Source: Superficieibacter sp. HKU1 (GTDB lineage: Bacteria > Pseudomonadota > Gammaproteobacteria > Enterobacterales > Enterobacteriaceae). From it: DNA of 64,000 nt. Below the pieces are notes generated by a model, which saw nothing but the letters and a program-made list of their open reading frames with translations, had not been told where the DNA came from and searched no databases. The position numbers were made by a program, and so were the translations under genes. Each line of letters opens with the position of its first letter. The first letter of the stretch is position 1. The stretch spans positions 3,968,001-4,032,000 of the forward strand of contig NZ_CP119754.1 in NCBI RefSeq assembly GCF_029319185.1, given 5' to 3'. Shown here in pieces: positions 35,932-44,824 of the stretch.

Positions 35932-37761
35932 TCACAGCGGTATGACCACCCGCTTCCCGCTCGCCGGATCGGTGACGATCATCTGCCGGTTGTCGATCGC
36001 CAGGCCCGGCACCTGCGCAAAGGTTTTACGGCTGTCGCCGCTGGCCGCCACCGCGCTAAACAGCCAGCTTTCACCCACCGGGATATCGCCGCGCAGTACC
36101 GGAATAGCGGCGCATTCAGCGAACATCACGCTGCTGTTCGGGGGAGTAATAATGCAATCCGCCTGGCGTTTTCCTTGCGCCGCCAGGCAGCGGATGGCGC
36201 TGGCACCGTTCGCCGCCTGAATCAGACAGCCGTCATCCGTGAGCTGGGGCGCCGATTTCATTACCGCAAAACCGCCTTCCACGCTGGTTAACCGACGGGC
36301 GCTGTCGATACGATGCACGCGCAGGTGCCAGTCACCGCAGGGGATAAGCCAGCTGTCGATATGAACATCGCTCCACGCAGACCAGCGCGAGAAGATAACG
36401 TCCTCATGCACCTGCACCGCCTCGCAATGACGACGGCCGCGGAAGTAATCATCGTTTTCACTGAGCAGCAGCATATTGTCGCAGGCCGCATGTTTAATCC
36501 CGTAGCGTCCGCGCTCAATGGTGAAACCAAATCGGCTGGAGTAGGCAAATTTGGTGTATTTCGCTTCGGTATTGACGTAGTTGTTCAGCTCCAGCTGTCC
36601 GGACGTCAGCATAACCACATGCTGCGATGCCTCACTATGCATCAGGATTTGCTGGGCATGCGCAATAGCGCGGGTCTCAGCCAGCTGCGGCAGCGCTTTT
36701 TCTTCCGCCTGCCAGAACGGATGCTCCGCAGGCAACGCAAGAATAAGGAAAACCTTCAGCGCCCAGTACGGCGAGCCGGGCGAGTTATAGTCTTCGCACA
36801 TCGCCAGGTTGGGGTAAGCGAAGCCAAGCGTCAGAATACCGTCGCGGTCAAAAATCGGTTTTTCCAGCCACCAGCGCAAATGACGCAGGATCACGCCTTT
36901 GATTTCGCCCGGCGTGAACACCTCCAGCCCGGCAAATGCCGCCGCGCTCCAGAAGGCGACCATCGCAAATCGGTAGGTCAGGCTGCGGCCAAAGGGCACG
37001 GACGCGCCATCGGCGGCTGACATATAGATAAAATCCTGTGCAAATCGGCATGAGCGTTCGCGCAATACGGCGGCGCGTTCAGGATCGTCCTGCGCATTCA
37101 GGGTGGCGTAAATCAGGCCGTAGAAATGAAACGCCATTGAAATGTAATAATCTTTCGGTCGTTCAGGACCGTCTGAATACCAGCCATCGCCAAGATAGTA
37201 GGCTTCCATCTGGTTAAAGCGACGCTCAATCGCCTGTTGGTCCCACGGCAATCCGGCGCGCTTAAAGCCCAGCTGAACCATAATGGCAAAGTAGTTCCAG
37301 TTGCTGTCCGGCATTTCAGCATCGCTGATTTGATCCAGCCAGCGGTGCAGATTGCGCAGTTCGCCCTCGCTAAAGGCGTCGGTGAGCTTATCCTGTAGCA
37401 GAGCCAGCCCCAGCCCATAAGCCGCCATTTCTACCAGCCGCTGGTCGTAAGGCCCGGTTTCGCCCCAGTAGCCTGCATTTTCCGGATCGGTGCCCAGCCG
37501 GATCGCGTCGATGTATTTCTGGCTCAACGCCGTTTCGACGCCGCCTGCCAGCAGCGGGAAAAGCCCCCATAACGCGCGTGACAGTCCCTCCATATTGGCG
37601 ATCTTCACATCGTAATGCGCACAGGTATTGCCCAGCGGGAATTGCGCGCTGTCGGCAGGAAATTGCTTATCCAGCGCCTCCAGCATGGAAACCAACGCGG
37701 CGATCACGTCGTCGCGTAAAGACAATGGTATTGATTTTTCTTGTCGTGTCGTAGCCATCAT
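35932..37761 (-). CDS. DUF2264 domain protein (alpha/alpha toroid, probable glycan enzyme)
   Basis: A 609-residue cytoplasmic protein with DUF2264 features: GLSRALWGLFPLLAG near the start, DPENAGYWGE, SNWNYFAIMVQLG, YSDGPERPKDYYISMAFHFY and SRFGFTIERG. The N-terminal 350 residues look like an (alpha/alpha)6 toroid related to heparinase/glycanase folds, with a C-terminal beta domain. No reaction is established for the family. A strong GGAGG precedes the ATG at 37761. First gene of the unit containing the symporter and GH88 hydrolase, so it likely acts in the same pathway, perhaps as a hydrolase or lyase on uronate-containing oligosaccharides. Confidence 0.8.
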   Translation of the reverse strand: MMATTRQEKSIPLSLRDDVIAALVSMLEALDKQFPADSAQFPLGNTCAHYDVKIANMEGLSRALWGLFPLLAGGVETALSQKYIDAIRLGTDPENAGYWGETGPYDQRLVEMAAYGLGLALLQDKLTDAFSEGELRNLHRWLDQISDAEMPDSNWNYFAIMVQLGFKRAGLPWDQQAIERRFNQMEAYYLGDGWYSDGPERPKDYYISMAFHFYGLIYATLNAQDDPERAAVLRERSCRFAQDFIYMSAADGASVPFGRSLTYRFAMVAFWSAAAFAGLEVFTPGEIKGVILRHLRWWLEKPIFDRDGILTLGFAYPNLAMCEDYNSPGSPYWALKVFLILALPAEHPFWQAEEKALPQLAETRAIAHAQQILMHSEASQHVVMLTSGQLELNNYVNTEAKYTKFAYSSRFGFTIERGRYGIKHAACDNMLLLSENDDYFRGRRHCEAVQVHEDVIFSRWSAWSDVHIDSWLIPCGDWHLRVHRIDSARRLTSVEGGFAVMKSAPQLTDDGCLIQAANGASAIRCLAAQGKRQADCIITPPNSSVMFAECAAIPVLRGDIPVGESWLFSAVAASGDSRKTFAQVPGLAIDNRQMIVTDPASGKRVVIPL

Positions 37762-37813
37762 TCCGTCCTCCCCGAAAGTGGCTAAAGCATAGAGAATCGC
37801 TGACGTGCAGAAA

Positions 37814-37829
37814 TGTTACCCGCGTCACA
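37814..37829. promoter_or_regulatory. CRP-like site in the DUF2264/araC-type gap
   Basis: On the minus strand TGTGA-CGCGGG-TAACA matches the CRP consensus TGTGA-N6-TCACA at nine of ten positions. It lies 53 bp upstream of the DUF2264 start, suitable for catabolite activation. Confidence 0.5.
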
Positions 37830-37921
37830 ACTGGGTTATTTAACTGAACCCCCTATTGAGAAAATTTAAAATAGTGGTTTATTTATCGAATACTCCACCT
37901 GAAAATTTAATTTGGTTGCCC

Positions 37922-38761
37922 ATGGCTGAGAACCTGAATGCAGAACGTCTGGAACTGATTGCGCTAAACGATACTATCGCCTCGTTTAGTCGGCTTTTCG
38001 CTAATACAGTTCGCTACCATCACTGGCATCAGTGTCTGGAGGTCCTGTACGTGGAGGAAGGCTATGGAGTGGTGATCGTCAATCATCGTCAGTACACCAT
38101 GCGTCCGGGCAGGATGTTTTTCTTTCCGCCGTTCACGATTCACAAAGTGATGGTGGATGCAAAAGCACAGGATAGCTATCGCCGCACGATCATTCATGTC
38201 GATCACCATGCGGTCGCCAAAACACTGCGCGATTTTCCGCAGAACCAAAGCTGGCTGCTGGCGCTTACCCGGCGAGGCGGCACTGCGTTCGTTGCCGATC
38301 TCAGCGAGATGCATCCGCACCTTGATGCCCTTTTCAGTCGCTATGCACAGATCCCCGTCCTCACCACAGAAAATATTGCCTGCCTGTTGATTATGTTGTT
38401 CAGCATGCTGCCCGCGGATCGGGAGAAAATGCCGGAAAGCCATCGCGGGATCGCCAGCGAAGTGATGTTCTGGCTGGAGGAAAACTACCCTTGCAAGTTC
38501 AGTTTGACGCAGCTGGCCCAGGATCTGCAAAAATCACGCAGCTATGTTTCCCGCCGTTTTCATCTGGAAACGGGAGAGAATATTCATGATTATCTGAATA
38601 CCATCCGCCTGCGCAAAGCCTGTGAGCTTCTGTTACACAGCACGTTAAGCATCAGCGATATCGCCAGCCAGGTCGGATTTTCTGACGTAACCTGGTTTAT
38701 TACCTCGTTCAAAAAGGGCATTGGCGAGACGCCGTTGCAGTACCGTAAAAATCACCGGTAA
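37922..38761 (+). CDS. AraC-family regulator of the glycan module
   Basis: A 279-residue regulator. The N-terminal cupin domain (about 20-110, HHWHQCLEVLYVEEGYGVVIVN and RPGRMFFFPPFTIHKV) is the sensor; two C-terminal helix-turn-helix motifs (SLTQLAQDLQKSRSYVSRRF and SISDIASQVGFSDVTWFITS) bind DNA. The ATG at 37922 is preferred to a TTG at 37856 since the cupin begins soon after it, but neither has a clear ribosome site. Divergent from the DUF2264-symporter-GH88 unit and probably its activator, with the uronyl oligosaccharide as possible inducer. Confidence 0.85.
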   Translation: MAENLNAERLELIALNDTIASFSRLFANTVRYHHWHQCLEVLYVEEGYGVVIVNHRQYTMRPGRMFFFPPFTIHKVMVDAKAQDSYRRTIIHVDHHAVAKTLRDFPQNQSWLLALTRRGGTAFVADLSEMHPHLDALFSRYAQIPVLTTENIACLLIMLFSMLPADREKMPESHRGIASEVMFWLEENYPCKFSLTQLAQDLQKSRSYVSRRFHLETGENIHDYLNTIRLRKACELLLHSTLSISDIASQVGFSDVTWFITSFKKGIGETPLQYRKNHR

Positions 38762-38985
38762 AACGTACCCGCGCCGACTAAAGAGCAAACAATAAATAAA
38801 TACGGTGAATATATATTGTTAAATATATTCAAATAAAATATTTATATCTCTTATTAACGACACACTTTCATACAAAATAAACCACTCACCCTTAATGGTT
38901 ATTTATTTTCGTCAAAAAAAACCGCTGTCACATTGTGTATTATCGGCCCCCCTTACTGACAACACTTAAGACCTGTAATAACAAT

Positions 38986-39579
38986 ATGAATGCAGAGTTT
39001 CCTGACACGTTGTTTTACCGTGGCACGCCGATGTCATCATCATGGGAACTGACTGGCCTATTATTACGCGATTTCTTTTATGCTAAAGATGCTGCCGCGT
39101 TAAGTCAGTGTGTAACGGCCATGAGCCCATTTTTCTCACAGGAACAACAGATTACGCTTCCCGCGGAAGACTGGCGAGAAACAGAGTACGACTTCAATCG
39201 CCTGTTTATCGGCCCGCAGTCTGTGCAGGCTGCCCCGTACTCATCCGTCTATCTGGATGCCGAAACCGTATTAATGGGAAAAAGTACACAGCAGGTTAAA
39301 GAACTTTATCAGGCGCTCGGGGTTATTAATGCAAATGAGAATCAAATACCTGACGACCATATTTCTTACGAAATAGAAGTCTGCCTGCTGCTGGCAAAAA
39401 ATAGCACAACCCCAGCCCACCACGAGGCGCTCTGCTGGTTTGTTTCGGAGCATATGGCCTTATGGCTACCGCTGTTTGTCGAAAAAATAATAAACAATGC
39501 AGCAACACCGTCTATTAAGGCTGCTGCAATGCTGCTGACTAATTGGTTTGGTGAATTAAAATCGAGAGTATTACTATGA
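38986..39579 (+). CDS. TorD/DmsD-type chaperone for the molybdoenzyme
   Basis: A 197-residue all-helical protein of the TorD/DmsD family: LLLRDFFYAKDAAAL, ETEYDFNRLFIGPQSVQAAPYSSVYLD (the family's E-X2-FNRLF-X-GP motif) and HEALCWFVSEHMALWLPLF. Such chaperones bind the Tat signal of one molybdoenzyme and hold it until the cofactor is in place. The ATG at 38986 gives the expected N-terminus; a GTG at 38935 is possible. The stop overlaps the catalytic-subunit start by 4 bp. The 224-bp AT-rich upstream gap (38762-38985) should contain the operon promoter; I saw no clear FNR palindrome. Confidence 0.85.
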   Translation: MNAEFPDTLFYRGTPMSSSWELTGLLLRDFFYAKDAAALSQCVTAMSPFFSQEQQITLPAEDWRETEYDFNRLFIGPQSVQAAPYSSVYLDAETVLMGKSTQQVKELYQALGVINANENQIPDDHISYEIEVCLLLAKNSTTPAHHEALCWFVSEHMALWLPLFVEKIINNAATPSIKAAAMLLTNWFGELKSRVLL

Positions 39580-41855
39580 ATAATGATTCCGGGCGTCTGA
39601 ATCGACGTTCCTTTTTAAAAGGACTCGCCACGTTAAGTGCCGCTTCCGCCTTACCCGGCGGATTATTAACTTCACGTTGTGCTTTAGCGCAACCCCCTAT
39701 CCCCTTTAATCCTGACACCTACAAAATCTACCGTAACGCCTGCCCGCTTAACTGTTACGACACCTGTAGCCTGAAAACCTGGGTCAAAGACGGCGTTATC
39801 ACTTACGTAGAAGGCGCAAAAGAGTCTACCTACACCCACGGGATGCCATGCGTGAAGGGGCTGACCTACCCGCGTCGCGTATACAGCCCCGATCGCATTA
39901 AATATCCGATGATTCAGGACGTGCGCGGCAGCGGTAACTGGCGGCGTATTTCGTGGGAAGAAGCGATGAATCGCATCGCCCGTAAGATACTTGAAATTAA
40001 AAAGAAAGACGGTTCCCTGCTCGGCCTGGCCATGACCAAATACTCCGGCAAATTTGGCGTGCTGAACTATGCCGTAGAAGGGATGATGTCTTCTCTCGGC
40101 TACACCACCCGATTTGCCGGAACGCCGTGCTGGCCTGCGGGTATCGACGCACAGAACTACGACATGGGCGACATGTGGTGTAACGATCCGGAAGATATGG
40201 TGAAAGCAAAGTACATCATCATATGGGGCGGTAACCCGGCCTGGTGTTCTATGCACTCCATGAAGTACATCTACCAGGCGCGCGAGAAAGGCGCGAAAAT
40301 CGTGGTTATCGATCCGCTGCTCTCGCAGACCGCCGCGAAGGCCGATCTTTATCTGCGCGTCCGCCCGGGGTCTGACGGCGCGCTGGCGCTGGGGATGGCA
40401 CGACACCTGGTTGATAAGGGTCTGGTCGACAAAGACTTCGTGACGAATTATTCCCACGGCTATCCTGAATTCGAACAGTACCTGCTTAATCACATTACCG
40501 TTGAGTGGGCGTCAGAGATCTGCGGTCTGGATGCCGATGTCATTCGTACACTGGCGGAAGAGTTCACCGCCGTAAATCCGGCTACCGTCTGGATTGGTTA
40601 CGGTATGCAGCGTCACGTTAACGGCGGCGCTAACGTCCGCGCTATTGATGCCTTTGTCGCCATGACGGGCAATATTGGCGTTGAAGGTGGCGGTGCCCGC
40701 TACGGTCATCTGCATACCTGGGGCTTTAACTATAACGCCATGATGCAGAAGCCGCCGGTGGGTTCAGTCGGTTTTGTCGGTGCCACAGGCGCAACCAGTG
40801 AGTTTGGCGGCGGTGCTGAAGGCGGTACGGCGCAGTATTCCGACCGTTCGCTAAACATCAACCAGACAGCGCAAAGCATTCTGGATGCCAACGATCCGCC
40901 GATCCGCATGCTGTGGGTGGCCTGTAAGAATCCTTTTTCGCAGGATTTTGACCGCAGCAAAATGGAAGAGGCCTTTGCCAAACTGGAAATGGTGGTCTGT
41001 GCTGAACAATTCTTCAACGAAACGGTCCAGCACGCAGATATCGTGTTGCCGGTAACGACCGCCTTTGAAGAGTGGAACGTCGACGCGTCTTACTGGCATT
41101 ACTGGCTGTCAATCAACCAGCCGGCCATTAAACCCATGTACGAAGCAAAATGCGACCTGGAAATCGCTACCCTGCTTTCGCGCAGCATCAATGCGCTGGA
41201 ACCGGGTTCCTGTACTTTCCCACAGGAATTCGATCACAAACGCTGGCTGGATCAGGAGTTCAACGATGGGATGGCGAAAATGTTCGGCATTTCGTCATGG
41301 GACGATCTGCTGGACGGCCCGAAAAAGGCCATTATGCCCAGCACAGCGGCCTGGTACGATCGCAAATTCAAAACTCCGTCGGGTAAATACGAGTTTAAAT
41401 CCGAGCTGTGCGAGAAAAATGGTCATACCGCGCTACCGGAATACAAACCCGAAGCGCAAAGCAGCCTGCCTTTCCACCTGTTCACACCACACGTCCAGTT
41501 CGGGCTGCACTCGCAGTTTATTAACCTCGACTGGATGCAGGTGTTCTATCCGGAACCGTTCGTCTATATGCACCCGGCCTCCGCAAAGAAAAAAGCGATT
41601 GCCGAAGGCGACCTGGTCAAAGTCTTTAATGACACCGGCGACGTAGAACTGCGCGTTAAAGTTACGACCAACGTACCGGAAGATTTCCTGGTGATGTACG
41701 AATCCTGGTTCCCGAAACGCAAATATAACGTGCAGAACGTGGTGGCGGATACGCCTGCCGATATGGGCCTGATGAAAACCGGGGCGCCCGGCGCGGCCAT
41801 TCACAGCCAGTTTGCTGATATCGTTTTGATCCGTAAGGGAGAATCTGCCGCATGA
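39576..41855 (+). CDS. Tat-exported molybdopterin oxidoreductase, DMSO-reductase family catalytic subunit
   Basis: A 759-residue precursor. Twin-arginine signal NRRSFLKGLATL (Arg10-Arg11), then a 4Fe-4S binding pattern Cys56-x3-Cys60-x3-Cys64-x27-Cys92, and bis-MGD binding segments (IIIWGGNPAW, RPGSDGALALGMARHLVDKG, WVACKNPFSQDFD, and the C-terminal dinucleotide-binding domain from about 620). Where the molybdenum ligand is expected (RFAGTPCWPAG) a cysteine, Cys185, is present in place of the serine of DmsA, so thiosulfate, polysulfide, tetrathionate or another acceptor may be reduced instead of DMSO. Acceptor unknown. Operon with TorD-like chaperone, ferredoxin subunit and membrane anchor. 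Confidence 0.85.
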   Translation: MNNDSGRLNRRSFLKGLATLSAASALPGGLLTSRCALAQPPIPFNPDTYKIYRNACPLNCYDTCSLKTWVKDGVITYVEGAKESTYTHGMPCVKGLTYPRRVYSPDRIKYPMIQDVRGSGNWRRISWEEAMNRIARKILEIKKKDGSLLGLAMTKYSGKFGVLNYAVEGMMSSLGYTTRFAGTPCWPAGIDAQNYDMGDMWCNDPEDMVKAKYIIIWGGNPAWCSMHSMKYIYQAREKGAKIVVIDPLLSQTAAKADLYLRVRPGSDGALALGMARHLVDKGLVDKDFVTNYSHGYPEFEQYLLNHITVEWASEICGLDADVIRTLAEEFTAVNPATVWIGYGMQRHVNGGANVRAIDAFVAMTGNIGVEGGGARYGHLHTWGFNYNAMMQKPPVGSVGFVGATGATSEFGGGAEGGTAQYSDRSLNINQTAQSILDANDPPIRMLWVACKNPFSQDFDRSKMEEAFAKLEMVVCAEQFFNETVQHADIVLPVTTAFEEWNVDASYWHYWLSINQPAIKPMYEAKCDLEIATLLSRSINALEPGSCTFPQEFDHKRWLDQEFNDGMAKMFGISSWDDLLDGPKKAIMPSTAAWYDRKFKTPSGKYEFKSELCEKNGHTALPEYKPEAQSSLPFHLFTPHVQFGLHSQFINLDWMQVFYPEPFVYMHPASAKKKAIAEGDLVKVFNDTGDVELRVKVTTNVPEDFLVMYESWFPKRKYNVQNVVADTPADMGLMKTGAPGAAIHSQFADIVLIRKGESAA

Positions 41856-42409
41856 GACGCGCATTTTTAGTTAACAGTGATAAATGCATCGGCTGCCGTG
41901 GCTGCGCGATGGCGTGCAAAAGCTTTAACCATCTGGAGCCAGAGCGTTTCTGGCGCTACGTCTATCCGCTGGATAAAGCGATCTTTCCACATGAAGAGCG
42001 CGCGTTTTACTCGCTTGCCTGCAACCACTGCGAAAATCCGGCCTGTGTCGAAGCCTGCCCGGTCGGTGCCTACCATCGCCGCGAAGACGGCATTGTGGTG
42101 CATCAGCAGGAGCTGTGCATCGGCTGTAAAAACTGCATTCGCAGCTGCCCCTACGGTGCGCCACACTTCAACGAAGAGCTGAAGAAAAGTGAAAAATGCA
42201 GCATGTGCTACGAACGTCAGGACATCGGCATGAACCCGGCCTGCGTCGATGCCTGCCCGGTTGGCGCGCTGACCATCATCGATCTGGAAAGCAACGATCT
42301 GCCGACTAACGTCGTGCAATATCCGCCGGGATACCCGCAGATGCCGAAACTCAATCCAGGCACGCGTTTCATTCTGGCGCACGAGCCAAAACAGCCGGGA
42401 GACAAATAA
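41852..42409 (+). CDS. four-cluster 4Fe-4S electron-transfer subunit (DmsB-like)
   Basis: A 185-residue ferredoxin-type subunit with four cysteine clusters: CIGCRGCAMAC, CNHCENPACVEACPVGAY, CIGCKNCIRSCPYGAPHF and CSMCYERQDIGMNPACVDAC. It should pass electrons from the DmsC-like anchor to the catalytic subunit on the periplasmic face, carried through Tat with it as it has no signal of its own. ATGA overlap with the catalytic gene and one-base overlap with the anchor gene. Confidence 0.92.
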   Translation: MRRAFLVNSDKCIGCRGCAMACKSFNHLEPERFWRYVYPLDKAIFPHEERAFYSLACNHCENPACVEACPVGAYHRREDGIVVHQQELCIGCKNCIRSCPYGAPHFNEELKKSEKCSMCYERQDIGMNPACVDACPVGALTIIDLESNDLPTNVVQYPPGYPQMPKLNPGTRFILAHEPKQPGDK

Positions 42410-43176
42410 TGGAAAAGTACGAATTACCGCTGGTGATCTTTACCGTGTTGAGCCAGACCTCAGTCGGTATGGCCCTGATCCTGACCTGGCGGACCGTCAA
42501 AGGTGACATTGAGGGAAATCGCCTTCACTGGCTGCTCACCGGGCTGGTGCTGGGCGTGGCCTCTATTGCGGCAGTGCTGCACCTCGCCCATCCCCTGTTT
42601 GCGTACAACGCGCTGCGTAACCTGCAACACGCCTGGCTGAGCCGCGAAATCCTCGGTGCGACGCTGTACGGTGCTGCCATCGGTGTGACGTTCCTGGCGA
42701 AGGGACATAAAGTCCCCGCGCTGATCGCCTCGCTACTGGGCATCGCATTAGTGGCGATACAGGGGATGACCTACGCCGCTCCGGCGATGATGGCCATCGC
42801 TAACGGTATGACCATGCTGTTCTTTTTCCTCACCGTCTGGGTGATGGGTAGCGCCGCCATTCCGCTGCTGCGCCTGAAGGCGCTGGTGCCATCGCTGCGC
42901 CAGGGTATTCTGATGTTCATTATCGCGATGATTGCCGCTCCGTTAGTCTGGACCAGCGGCGGCACCATCATGAAAATGACTGCCGACAGCTGGCTGACCT
43001 CACCGCTGTACCTCGCAAGCCTGGTGTGCTTTATCGCCGCGTTTATCACGACGCGCAAAGCGGTGGCGATGCCAAAAAGCACGCTGCTATTGATGCTGGT
43101 CGCCGTGCTCCTCAGCCGGTTGACTTTCTTTGGCGATACCCTGAGTTCCATCGTGAATATCGGTCATCTGTATTAA
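42409..43176 (+). CDS. DmsC-like membrane anchor/quinol dehydrogenase
   Basis: A 255-residue protein with eight predicted membrane helices. It resembles DmsC: LVIFTVLSQTSVGMAL at the start, VASIAAVLHLAHPLFAYNALRNLQHAWLSRE in the second to third helices, and the TWVSGG-like segment VWTSGG. It should oxidise menaquinol in the inner membrane and feed the ferredoxin subunit. A stem-loop follows 15 bp after the stop, ending the reductase operon. Confidence 0.88.
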   Translation: MEKYELPLVIFTVLSQTSVGMALILTWRTVKGDIEGNRLHWLLTGLVLGVASIAAVLHLAHPLFAYNALRNLQHAWLSREILGATLYGAAIGVTFLAKGHKVPALIASLLGIALVAIQGMTYAAPAMMAIANGMTMLFFFLTVWVMGSAAIPLLRLKALVPSLRQGILMFIIAMIAAPLVWTSGGTIMKMTADSWLTSPLYLASLVCFIAAFITTRKAVAMPKSTLLLMLVAVLLSRLTFFGDTLSSIVNIGHLY

Positions 43177-43190
43177 TTCAGTACAACAGC

Positions 43191-43217
43191 ACATTCTCTG
43201 CGCCTTGCAGAGAATGT
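43191..43217 (+). terminator. hairpin between reductase and hydrogenase genes
   Basis: Perfect 11-bp stem ACATTCTCTGC/GCAGAGAATGT with a 5-base loop, followed by a T-rich stretch (GTACTTTCTTATT). It separates the DmsC-like gene from hybF. Confidence 0.65.
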
Positions 43218-43252
43218 GTACTTTCTTATTCACTTTCTGCGGATGATGCTAA

Positions 43253-43594
43253 ATGCATGAGCTGACGCTGGCGCTCAATATTGTTCAGATACTCGAAGAA
43301 CAGGCCCGGAGCCGACAATTTAACCGGGTAAAACAAGTCTGGATCGATATTGGCGCATTGAGCTGCGTAGAAGAAACGTCGTTACGCTTTGGCCTGCTCA
43401 GTGCCACACGCAATACGCTGGCTGAAGGCGCACTGTTTCATCTCGTCACCGTTGCGGCTCGCGGCTGGTGCCATGGTTGCTGTCAGGCATTTGAAACTCG
43501 CCAGCACGTAGCGAATTGTCCGGTGTGCCACTCTGCGCAAATTCAGCATGAACGGGCTGATGCGCTACACATCCGCGAACTGGAAGTTGAATAA
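43253..43594 (+). CDS. hybF: hydrogenase nickel-incorporation protein HybF (HypA family)
   Basis: A 113-residue HypA-type metallochaperone of the same length as E. coli HybF. It starts MHELTLALNI, with Ni ligand His2; the zinc site is CHGCCQ... CPVCH. It delivers nickel for hydrogenase-2. In E. coli hybF lies near the end of the hyb operon; here it is ahead of hybO with a 99-bp gap. Confidence 0.92.
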   Translation: MHELTLALNIVQILEEQARSRQFNRVKQVWIDIGALSCVEETSLRFGLLSATRNTLAEGALFHLVTVAARGWCHGCCQAFETRQHVANCPVCHSAQIQHERADALHIRELEVE

Positions 43595-43693
43595 TTTTAT
43601 AACAAGACGGAATTATCGCCTTATTAATCAGCAGATCCATTTCTCGCATTAATAAAAAATAATTTCCATAACGGGTATTCTGAGAAATAAATC

Positions 43694-44824
43694 ATGAGTG
43701 AACGAGAGAATACGTTCTTTAACGAGGGCGTAAGCCGTCGTGGTTTTATTACGCTCTGCACCGCGCTGGCGGCGTCGCTGGGGTTAAGTGGTAAAGCTTC
43801 CGCGCAGATTGCCGGGGCGCTGACGTCCCCTTCCCGACCGCCGGTGATCTGGATTGGCGCGCAGGAGTGTACCGGCTGCACTGAATCGTTGCTGCGGGCG
43901 ACGCACCCGACCGTGGAAAACCTGGTGCTCGACGTGATCTCGCTGGAGTACCACGAAGTGCTCTCTGCCGCCTTTGGCCAGCAGGCGGAAGAGAATAAAC
44001 ATAACGCCATCGAACGCTATAAAGGCCAGTATGTGCTGGTGGTCGACGGCTCAATCCCGCTGAAAGATGGCGGGATCTACTGCATGGTCGCCGGGAAGCC
44101 GATCGCTGAACATATCCGCGAGGTTGCCGCCAACGCCAGTCACGTCATCGCCATCGGCTCCTGCGCCGCGTGGGGCGGCGTGCCGGCCTCCGGCTGCAAT
44201 CCCACTGGCGCGGTGTCACTTCAGGACGTCATCCCGGATATCCCGGTGATCAACATTCCCGGCTGTCCGCCAAACCCGCACAACTTCCTTGCCACCGTTG
44301 CACACCTGATCGCCTTTAACCGTGCGCCGAAACTGGACGATAAACGTCGCCCCACTTTCGCCTATGGCCGTCTGATCCATGAAAACTGCGAACGCCGTCC
44401 GCATTTTGACGCCGGTCGCTTTGCCAGAGCGTTTGGCGATGAGGGCCACCGTCAGGGCTGGTGCCTGTATCACCTCGGCTGTAAGGGGCCGGAGACCTGG
44501 GGCAACTGTTCCACGCTGGAATTCTGCGACGTCGGCGGCGGCATCTGGCCGGTGGGTATCGGACACCCCTGCTACGGCTGTAATGAGAAAAATATTGGTT
44601 TTACCAAAGGTATTGCGCAACTGGCTAACGTCAGCCAGCCGACGCCGCGTGCGCAAGTGCCGGATGTCCAGCGCACGGAAGGCGGTGCCATTTCCCTGAG
44701 CGCTTCCGGCCTGCTGGGGGCGGTCGTCGGCGTAGTGGGCGGCGTCAGCGTGATGGCGGTGAAGCAACTCGGACACTCCCGGACGGCGGATAAGAAAGAC
44801 GCAGACACGGAGGACCAGTCTTGA
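43694..44824 (+). CDS. hybO: hydrogenase-2 small subunit HybO
   Basis: A 376-residue [NiFe] hydrogenase small subunit (E. coli 372). Tat signal VSRRGFITLC (Arg15-Arg16); proximal cluster in GAQECTGCTES, and medial and distal cluster cysteines in CRRPH..., GWCLYHLGCKGPETWGNC and HPCYGCNEKN. One C-terminal membrane helix (about 333-355) anchors the enzyme. It works on the periplasmic face with HybC to oxidise H2. hybA starts inside its stop codon (TTGA). Confidence 0.95.
   Translation: MSERENTFFNEGVSRRGFITLCTALAASLGLSGKASAQIAGALTSPSRPPVIWIGAQECTGCTESLLRATHPTVENLVLDVISLEYHEVLSAAFGQQAEENKHNAIERYKGQYVLVVDGSIPLKDGGIYCMVAGKPIAEHIREVAANASHVIAIGSCAAWGGVPASGCNPTGAVSLQDVIPDIPVINIPGCPPNPHNFLATVAHLIAFNRAPKLDDKRRPTFAYGRLIHENCERRPHFDAGRFARAFGDEGHRQGWCLYHLGCKGPETWGNCSTLEFCDVGGGIWPVGIGHPCYGCNEKNIGFTKGIAQLANVSQPTPRAQVPDVQRTEGGAISLSASGLLGAVVGVVGGVSVMAVKQLGHSRTADKKDADTEDQS

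Noticed and set aside
38762..38985. FNR box before the reductase operon
   Set aside because: Only loose TTGTT/ATTCAA-like halves are present with wrong spacing; not strong enough to annotate.
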